Assembly (NCBI GenBank): GCA_030159075.1
Contig: BROG01000072.1
Coordinates: 248,001-312,000 of the forward strand
Reading direction: 5' to 3'
Length of the DNA: 64,000 nucleotides
DNA from: Atrina japonica
Lineage: Eukaryota > Mollusca > Bivalvia > Pterioida > Pinnidae
Positions 55,822 to 64,000 of this stretch are shown here, piece by piece (positions within the stretch are counted from its first letter, which is position 1; each line of letters begins with the position of its first letter). Made by a program: the position numbers and the translations under genes. The notes under the pieces were generated by a model that saw only the letters and a list, made by a program, of their open reading frames with translations, was not told where the DNA came from and did no database searches.

Positions 55822-57362
55822 ACCTTTCCCGTCTACTTCTAACTATGTATTGTCTTGTTTATATAATAACGTGATTCCAAATTACAAAAATATTTTGTTG
55901 GTTTCCCCCTCTTCCACCTGATCATGTGACCTTTTAATTTTTCTTTTCTTATTGTTTCTAAATTTGTCTTTTTCTCTTATAAAATTAACAAAAAAATTAT
56001 TTGACTTATGATTATCACAATTAATTTCTAGATTAATTTCTAAATTTGTGTTATTTGATTTATTTTACATCATGCACTGAATGTCTCACCTAAATTAAGA
56101 TAACAAATGCATCCTTTTTGGACATTTTACTTACTTAAAAAACACGAGAAATTGACAACCAAGTCACACACACATACGCACACATTCACACGGATATATA
56201 TTGGGTATAATGCATAGAATTTTTACGCAAATACTCGGTTTTTCCGTGTTTCCTATTGTCAAATTTGAGGATTAAAATAGTGACATCCCTTCCACCTGCA
56301 TGTGTTCAACATACGCACATGTCTTATACAGAGGCGAACTGTTATCTGATAAATTGTTGTCTGTCACAAGGGCATTAGAAATGTGATATCAAAATTTCGG
56401 AATCTTTACGGTAGGGGTAACTATCAAACTATGTATAAAAATTAGTAAAATGTATTTAATATAAAATATTTGTTTGGCGATTAACAAATTTTATACTTAC
56501 ACATATAAAATAGAAACAAGAGAAAATTTAAAAACAAGGAATACAAAGAAACGATGCAAATGATCTTGAATTCCTTTGCATAGATACATTGTACTATTAT
56601 AAAAGGGGTGATTCTCCATCCACAACAACACACAACTGAAGTCGGTTAATAAAAAGCCAATATTTTTTTTTATTGATTTAAAAAAAATGTTTTTTTTCTC
56701 TGAAAACGTGTAATGAAATTTCTGATATCTAACCCTAAAACAACAGCAACAACAACAACAACAATCATTATAAATGTGGTTGCATTTCGAACCAGCTTTT
56801 ATTACAGAAAAGGAGTTTACACCAGAACACTTACCACAAAATATATGAAAAATCATACAGAACCAGATTTGTTTGCAAACATTTTATATATAATGTACAG
56901 TTAATAAAGTTTTCTTTACATGCAAAATGTCATTTTTAAAAAATTATAGAACCCAATTCACATCGAAGAGTAGAATAATGTTTTGAAGTCCTTTGAGTGT
57001 TGATTTCGTCTCTTCCATTATTTCTAAGTAGTTTACTTCAAAATGTTTTTGCTGTTTAAATCCATTTTCTGACGTTTAAACTTTACGGAATAAATTGAAT
57101 CATCGGCAGTTATCTTAACATGTAAAACATTTGCTTTTGTTTATTTTTTTAAAATAACCGAATTCAAATCGAAACAAAGAACAATGTTTTGAAGTTCTTT
57201 AAGTGCTGAATTGTTCTCGTCAATTATTTCCCAACATTTTATTTCAAGTTGTATTTGTTATCTAAATCCATTTCCTTGTGTTGCACTTTACCGAAAAATT
57301 GTTTTATCAGCAAAGAAAACAATAGATATCGGGGTATATGGTATAAACATCAATTTTAACAT
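55822..57362. other. Intergenic DNA, downstream of small gene
   Basis: No exon recognised. Part of the left end may be further decayed LINE. The right end is the 3' flank of the small minus-strand gene. Confidence 0.4.
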
Positions 57363-57542
57363 TTAGGTCTTCTTGTTTTGGTATCGGTCATTGTTTGGAT
57401 TCAGTTGATTCCCATGGTTATCCAAGTCCGCTTTAGTCCCGGTTCCGGTATACCCCGACTGATGTCCCTGATATTGGGGATTGTTCGGGTTACATTGACC
57501 CGACTTGTTGTCGTTACTAGCTTTTTGACCTTCTTTGTCCAT
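57363..57542 (-). CDS. 59-aa Asn/Gly-rich protein with NPNN repeats
   Basis: Complete short frame on the minus strand, ATG at 57542 and TAA at 57365-57363. It holds two related motifs, C-N-P-N-N-P-Q-Y-Q-G and L-N-P-N-N-D-R-Y-Q, around a central G-Y-T-G-T-G-T-K-A-D-L-D-N-H-G-N-Q. The composition is hydrophilic and probably disordered. The sequence TTTATTCAG directly upstream of GTTACAACATGG is a good splice acceptor, so the coding exon follows a 5' UTR intron. The regular motif and codon-like structure argue that it is real. Function unknown. Confidence 0.72.
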   Translation of the reverse strand: MDKEGQKASNDNKSGQCNPNNPQYQGHQSGYTGTGTKADLDNHGNQLNPNNDRYQNKKT

Positions 57543-57554
57543 GTTGTAACCTGA

Positions 57555-57559
<5 letters not shown>

Positions 57560-57583
<24 letters not shown>
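57560..57583. repeat. (AT)n microsatellite
   Basis: Short AT run just upstream of the acceptor of the small gene. Confidence 0.85.
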
Positions 57584-57588
<5 letters not shown>

Positions 57589-57699
57589 CCGTTTTAAAAT
57601 GCTGTGTACAGAGTCATATAAAGTTCATATAATGATTCACGGCGAAGTAGATCTAAATTGTACAATAAAATGTTTTTGTTTCCTTTAGCGCTTTTATGT

Positions 57700-58560
57700 C
57701 TAAAACAATCTTCACAACAGTAAGAGATTTTATTAGTTTATTGATGTACGCATACGTCACTGTCTTATTTTCAGAATCAGTCGATGGTCTGCAAGAAATG
57801 TTGAATTCGTTGCAAAATTATTGTGAAGATTGGGACATTACTATAAATGTACAAAAAACTAAAATTGTGATTTTTCGAAATGGAGGTAGATTGAACCAAA
57901 ATTGTATTTGGAATTAAAATAACAAAGGTATTGAGGTCGTAAACAGTTTTTCATATCTCGGTTTAACTTTGTTATATGATTGTAAATTTACAAGGACACA
58001 GTGTCTTAGCCCTAAAGGGTCGCAAATGTATGTTTAAAATTTTGAATATTTGTAATTTTAACTATCTCAATATAGAAAGAAAATTATATGTGTTTGACAC
58101 GTATGTGTTCTTAATTATGGAAGTGAAGTATGGGGTTTTGTCAATGGTAAAGATATAGAACGTGTGCATACAGATTTTTGTAAAAGTATTCTAAAGGTGA
58201 AAAGAAATGAAATGTACCAAATTATATGTTATATTCAGAATTCGGTAGATATCCTTTGTGTATATCTCAAAAATTTTCTATTCTGAAATACTGGACAAAA
58301 CTTGTATTCTTAGATCTTTTTATGATTATATGTAAAACCAATTAATTACTGATGTTAATTGGTTGAGTCATGTAAAAAATATGTTGTTTATCATAGGTTT
58401 CGATTATGTATGGTTACAACAATTTGTTCCAAATCGTAAAGCTTTTCACATATTTGTAAAATAGATTAAATGATATTTTTATTCAAGACATGCAAAGTTA
58501 TTTTCAAGAACCTTCAAAATGTAGTCTATACCAATACTTATCTGATACAACCATGTTATA
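57700..58560 (+). pseudogene. LINE reverse transcriptase C-terminal remnant
   Basis: Plus-strand order: V-L-F-S-E-S-V-D-G-L-Q, then I-T-I-N-V-Q-K-T-K-I-V-I-F, then (in shifted frames) S-F-S-Y-L-G-L-T-L and Y-P-L-C-I-S-Q-K. This is the pattern of the RT thumb and C-terminal domain of jockey/CR1-type LINEs. Stops and frameshifts are numerous. It lies in the putative 5' UTR intron of the small gene, on the opposite strand. Confidence 0.7.
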
Positions 58561-58714
58561 ATATTACTTGAGGACTCTCATATTTATATTTTAGCAAAAT
58601 TTAGAATGTCCGCACATAATCTTTTGATTGAAGAGGGTCGATATAGAGTGAGCACAGATTACGCCGTTTTTGTACTCTTAACGATATTGAAGACGAGTTT
58701 CATTTTATTTTAGT

Positions 58715-58816
<102 letters not shown>

Positions 58817-58899
58817 TGGGGCATGTATATTGTATGCTGATTGACCAGACGGTCAAAGGCTAAATAAACTATAAAAACTATATATATATATATATATAT

Positions 58900-59180
58900 A
58901 ATTTTATTTTTAACATAATATGTTATCGTGGTTTTGTAACTGTAACTATTTTATTTTCAGGATTAATATCATCTATTTACACTTAAACTGATTTATGTTT
59001 CCGTCTTTAGTAGTTACAACATTCAACTAGAAATTGCAATATTGATGTATAATTACGCAAAAAATATTAAACTGTATTGAATAATTAACAAACTTGTTAC
59101 AATCATTTAAGAATCTTTTAAATTAATTTAAATTTATTTCCCAATTCAAGAGAGTTTTGTAATGTAAAAAAACCGCGCAA
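58900..59180. other. Non-coding DNA
   Basis: AT-rich, nothing recognised. Confidence 0.4.
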
Positions 59181-59187
59181 TACTCAC

Positions 59188-59260
59188 TTTTTCGCCAGAA
59201 AACAGATTGGATTCTCCGAGTTTGTACTGCACAGTGTGTAACTTTTGGGCACGTTTGTAA
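59188..59260 (-). other. Possible 5' UTR exon of the 59-aa gene
   Basis: On the minus strand a strong donor, AAAAA|GTGAGTA, ends at 59187. It is the nearest good donor upstream of the acceptor at 57543-57560. The upstream extent of the exon is not defined. Inference only. Confidence 0.35.
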
Positions 59261-59584
59261 ATATATATATACATGCAGTCAATGTATTACTACGCGATTA
59301 CATACCTGTGTTTTACAAAACATTCATGATAGATTTTCCGAAAACAGTCTAACGTGTTTTCAACAATAACAGGTAATAGAGAACAGGAAAAACCAGGTAA
59401 TCGACTGGTGTCTAGCCAGCTGTGAATACAGAATTATTTATAGTTTTTGTTATGTTTTACGTGGATTACATTTAAAATGAATTAAAAGTGCCGTCAACGA
59501 TGGAAATTTTTGACGCTTGTATAAGGTTGACCGATATTTCGTATTGGTTGCTGGGAGTTTCTTAGCGACGCTCAAAGTATTTGA

Positions 59585-60640
59585 GTTAGAGGTGGGCATC
59601 ATCTTTCACATACACTATGCCACATATGCCCTAGACCCTCATGAAGGGGACAAAGGGGATGAGACTGGTATTTTGGGACCATATTTGTTTATTGACTGCT
59701 GGGCTTATTGGGAGTTTCTGAGCGACGGCCAAGGTATGGGAGGTAGAGGTGGGGATGACCTCTCACATGCACTATGCCATATATGCCCTAGACCCTCAGG
59801 AAGGGAATAAAGGGGCTAAAACTGACATCTCGGGACCAGTCTTATTGACTTCTTGACTTACTTGGAATTTTTTAGCTACGCCCAAGGTATTGGAGGTAGA
59901 GGTGGGGATGATCACTCACATGCACTATGCCATATATGCCCTAGACCCCAGGAAGGGGATAAAGGGGCTAAATTGACATCTCGGAGCCAGTCTTATTGAC
60001 TTCTGGACTTACTTGGAATTTTTTAGCTACGCCCAAGGTATTGGATGTAGAGGTGGGGATGATCAGAAGGTAGAGGTGGGGATGATCACTCACAAGCACT
60101 ATGTCATATATGTCCTAGACCCTCAGGAAGGGGATGAAGGGACTAAAACTGACATTTCGGGGTCAGTCTTATTGACTTCTGGACTTACTGGGAATTTTTT
60201 AGCTACGCCCAAGGTATTGAAGGTAGAGGTGGGGATGACCACTCACATGCACTATGCCACATATGCCCTTGACCTCCAGGAAGGGGCCATATTTTTTATT
60301 GACTGCTGGGCTTCATGGGGGTTTCTGAGCGACCTCCAAAGTATGAGAAGTAGAGGTGGGTATGACCTCTCACATGCACTATACCATATATGCCCTAGAC
60401 CCTCAAGAAGGAGACAAGCGGGCTAAAACTGACATCTCAAGGCCATACTTGTTAGTCAATGCTGGGGTTCTTGGATGTTTCTGGGCGACGCCCAAGGTAT
60501 TGGAGGTAGAGATGGGCATGACCTCTCACATGCACTATGCCATATATGCCCTAGACCCTCAGGAAGGGGACAAAGGAGCTAAATCCGACATCTCGGGGCC
60601 ATATTTGTTATCGACTGATGGCCTTCCTGGGATGTACGCA
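59585..60640. repeat. About 155-bp minisatellite, seven copies
   Basis: Copies of GAGGTGGGGATGACCTCTCA, then CATGCACTATGCCATATATGCC, AGACCCTCAGGAAGGGGA and TTTTAGCTACGCCCAAGGTA recur at about 59590, 59745, 59899, 60073, 60229, 60351 and 60507. One copy carries an extra 22-bp duplication and another a deletion. It is GC-richer than its surroundings and gives artificial ORFs. Confidence 0.93.
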
Positions 60641-60667
60641 GTTATTTGGACTGTGTACTATATTTAG

Positions 60668-63600
60668 GCTTGTGAATTACATTTTCAATATGTAACCCAT
60701 TAAGAATCAATAAAACAGCTGTGATAGTTTCGTATTGATTTTAATTTTCGTCAAGTGTAACTTCTACAACATGTACAGGCGACAGTGGCATGTGTCTAAA
60801 TGGTGGTCTCTCTCTCTTTCTTTATCTAAATCCCTGGTGCTTATATACGAAAGTAAATTCCGAACAACGTAGAACACCAGAATTCTAGAAGCATCTCCCG
60901 CATTCTGATAAACAAAGAACCTGAGGAATACTGGCGCTGAGCATATCAAAATCTGTCAAAGTTTCACCTTCTTTGACCTTTTTACATCATCAAAATTAGT
61001 ACAATTTTAGTACATTATATTATTTATCATTACAATCAAAACTTGACGATGACAGATATTGACCTATTGAACCTTGCAGCTGCAGCAATTGCCGAAATTT
61101 CATTTCTATATTTGTTTTTGATGCTGATAATTAAGTTTAATCGAAATGTGTTGACAAGTTGTTTGTCTGAAAAATGAATTTCATTGTGTAATTAAATTCG
61201 CTGCCGTATTCCTCCGATATTTATAGTGCATATTATATTTCATCTCAGCGCACACCAATTTTATTATCTGTTATATTTATAACTTAATAATTTAAAAGTA
61301 TCATCTCCCCATACCTCATAGTGTTACAAATATGCTGTTCATATTACATAATGTGTTCAGTGAAGAGTGAAGCAAAATAATATAATTAGAATTTAAAACG
61401 AAACCACCACCCTCCCCCCAAAAAACCCACCCACCTCTGTATTTTCAGATGTTTGTCCAATGTTCACCGGATATTGTCAATAGAACCTCCTGACCGACCA
61501 TGATGTATCGTGCAGCATCGGTAAAAAGATCAGTCAATCAAATATTGCCATTTTATACAAGAAAATAATGGTAGACGTGTGTTTTTAAACAATGCAAGAT
61601 TTCTTTATTCATTTCATATATTTATCAAGTGACACGATTTCAAACCACATTTATATCCTCCCGGATATCGTTTTTGGAGAGTAAAAAAACCGCTTTTCCT
61701 CATCTTATAAAATTTTTTCCTGAGAAACAAGATTTTACGTTTTGTTGGCTTACAGAAAGTAACATTTATAATCAGTTTTGCGTCGTTTTCTTTCCATTTC
61801 GACACATTTCATATATCCGATACAAGTAGGATTAACATTGACGTTTCGACTTTCCTTTCTTCGAACGAGAAAGAATACGTTTCTATGCACCGAAATCAAG
61901 TTAATGAATTATGTCTAGTTTTGTCTAATTGAAACTTTGATTTTCTTCAATCAATTCAAATTGCGACTACATAATCCTATTAATACGTCAACCCTATTTT
62001 TCCACAATCAAATCTAACTCGCTTTAACTTAACTAGAAAAGAACTAGGTGTAACCTTTGAAACTGGGTATAACTGAAGAAAAAAAATTATTTCCAAGAAA
62101 AAAATAAGCTCATTAATGAGAATTTGGCGTGTACGACATATCTGACAATTGTTTTTCCCGTATCTTATTAAATTAGTCTGAACACATTTTCTCAGATTTG
62201 TACCTTGTTGTAATTCATGAGACATGTGAATGAGCTAAAAGTGGGATTATGACGATCTGTGTTAACTACCCACTCTTCTAAACTTACTCTAATCAACATG
62301 ATTTTTGAAAATAGTTAATTACCATTGCAAGTTTTGAATTGAGATCATTAATACGATTTCGGGGTTACCAGACATATCTAACACAGTTAATCAATTGTTA
62401 ATGTCCAAATATCATAAGCGAGATTGCTGTTATATTCCTGTTTGTGATGATAATCTGCTTTTGGGAGATCCTTTTCATTACTGCGTATCAAACTTATTTG
62501 AACGTATTAAAAGAAACAACCCTTCTTGAATATCCCATGAGCATTGTTTGTTGTTTTGAGGCTTATGTTATGTGATTTATGTGTAAATGCTATGTAGATA
62601 TTTTTGATAAATCCTTTTGTGGCATTTTGGTATTTTATTCGTAATATAATATTAAATATAAAATATGAGCTGAATTGTAAACACATTTTGTAATCAATAA
62701 AACAGAAGTAAGGTCTCCAGGTCTTCATCTATAAAAATATTCACGTTTTGATTAACCATTGCACCTATAACACGATGTCCAGACCCGAAACCAAATAAGA
62801 TATGTGTATGTCCGATTTTAATACTTTACTGTTGGGTATTGACAACTCAAAACTAATTGCATTACGAAAACCATTTTAAAAATAGGGATTATGCAATTTC
62901 AGGCCACATACTTAGGAAAACAATACTATCAAAGATTACCCCATGCCAGATACCCGAATAACATGCAAAAAATAATCAAAGATTTTATAGCTCACTCCAT
63001 GCCATCTTATGTTACATACCCGAAATAACATTAACCAAATATTATATAGCCTACCGCACACCAACTTATTTCAAATACCTGAAAATAACATACAGAACGA
63101 GCTCACCCCATGTCAGCTTATATTACATACCCGATATAACATACAGAAAGTAATAAAATATTTTATAGCTTACTCCATGCCAGCTTATTTTACACAAAGA
63201 CCCCAAAACCAGCATTAAAAGCAGACTGTCCAAAAGAGGATCATTTTTTTAAAATGCAGAATAAACATACAGAATAAATCCTAAGGACCAATTCTGCTAA
63301 GAATGATAAGAATTATATTCCATACAAATTGATGTATGAGCAGAAGAAGAGTGTGAACTCGATCTAGATAATTATGGAATGTTCTCCTAAAACTTCGTTT
63401 AGATGAGCTTAATACCATTTAGGTGTCATATTGCATTATCATAAAATGTTTCCATTTATCCCATTACTTTTGTATTTTGTTTAAAATTGCACAAAACTAA
63501 GATACTTGTACATTGGAGAGGAAAAGAGCTGTATAAGCATGGAGTTTTTCAACCTAAATGTCATTAACCGTCCAGGAATGCCTAAAATTCAAACCCAAAT

Positions 63601-64000
63601 ATCTACCCAACACACGACAGCCTATAAAAGAGCTTTAAATACGGTTTTTCAATTTTCCCTTTTCGCCCGAAGTCACCAAAATTTTCTCATTACTCAGGCA
63701 CAATTAACTTTTCACATGCAAAATTTATTCTGTAACTGATATTGATACATACAATTGTAAATAATGATAAAAAATATTGCTCAGAAAACTTCGTAAACAA
63801 TACAACATAAAGACCGTAGTCAATTATTTATTTTGTTAGAAAAATTACAATGTGACGTAAAAAATTGTATATAAATGACCCACTCAAGCTCATCAAAATA
63901 ATGAAATAAAATTTGAGATTGAGTAATGAGTAAATTTGGTGACTTCGATAACTGTAAATGTTTCACATGTTGAGAGTTTAATTTTTTAAATTTAAATTTT
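60668..64000. other. Intergenic DNA, no gene recognised
   Basis: AT-rich with no exon, RNA gene or clear mobile element, except a faint relic of the GTTAAACCTAG-type array near 62025-62130 and a loose degenerate repeat of TACCCGAAATAACATACAGA-type units near 62940-63190. Confidence 0.5.

Noticed and set aside
59517..60667. Three chained plus-strand ORFs of about 100-137 aa
   Set aside because: They are translations of the 155-bp minisatellite, in shifting frames, without start context or domain.

Overview
The window looks like AT-rich nuclear DNA of a mollusc, most likely a bivalve. It has short exons with GT-AG introns, many (AT)n tracts, tRNA-derived SINEs ending in a motif typical of molluscan SINEs, LINE relics, MITEs and minisatellites. 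The species cannot be read from the sequence, so the bivalve call is an inference.

Layout. At 1-2.4 kb lie the last two exons of a Wnt gene (+), with a SINE and an (AT)n tract in the intron between them. At 7.8-16.4 kb a complete four-exon rhodopsin-family neuropeptide-type GPCR gene (-, 399 codons) splices cleanly, and its third intron holds two minisatellites. At 24.1-27.3 kb are four exons (+) of a SWIM zinc-finger gene whose 3' end is not seen here. At 57.4 kb is a 59-aa asparagine/glycine-rich protein (-), directly downstream of a splice acceptor. Between these genes lie non-coding DNA and repeats: a roughly 460-bp MITE-like family in three same-strand copies, palindromic GTTAAACCTAG-type arrays, a 4-kb inverted-repeat-bounded element carrying a CR1/jockey-like LINE fragment, an L1-like LINE, a further LINE remnant, and minisatellites with 36-, 82- and about 155-bp units.

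The main accessory object is an integrated Polinton/Maverick-type (adintovirus-like) DNA virus at 31437-46079, bounded by TIRs of about 293 bp. It keeps a packaging ATPase, a double-jelly-roll major capsid protein, a penton-like minor capsid protein, several other conserved late proteins, a duplicated early cassette (Cys-rich protein plus a predicted ssDNA-binding-like protein) and a protein-primed type B DNA polymerase. It is clearly degraded. Most genes carry one frameshift. The polymerase has a nonsense codon, several frameshifts, a damaged motif A and no C-terminal motif C. No integrase or protease is visible. Each TIR carries the same TGACTTAAAG promoter-like motif just upstream of the terminal gene, and related motifs precede three more early genes.

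The provirus has in turn been invaded by a 1.4-kb hAT-like, Ds-type deletion derivative (40284-41680, 5-bp TSD), which itself contains a 93-bp MITE with a 10-bp TSD. This three-level nesting gives an order of events. The right arm also holds a 159-bp x 4 tandem repeat that encodes a charged, probably helical N-terminal extension of the polymerase.
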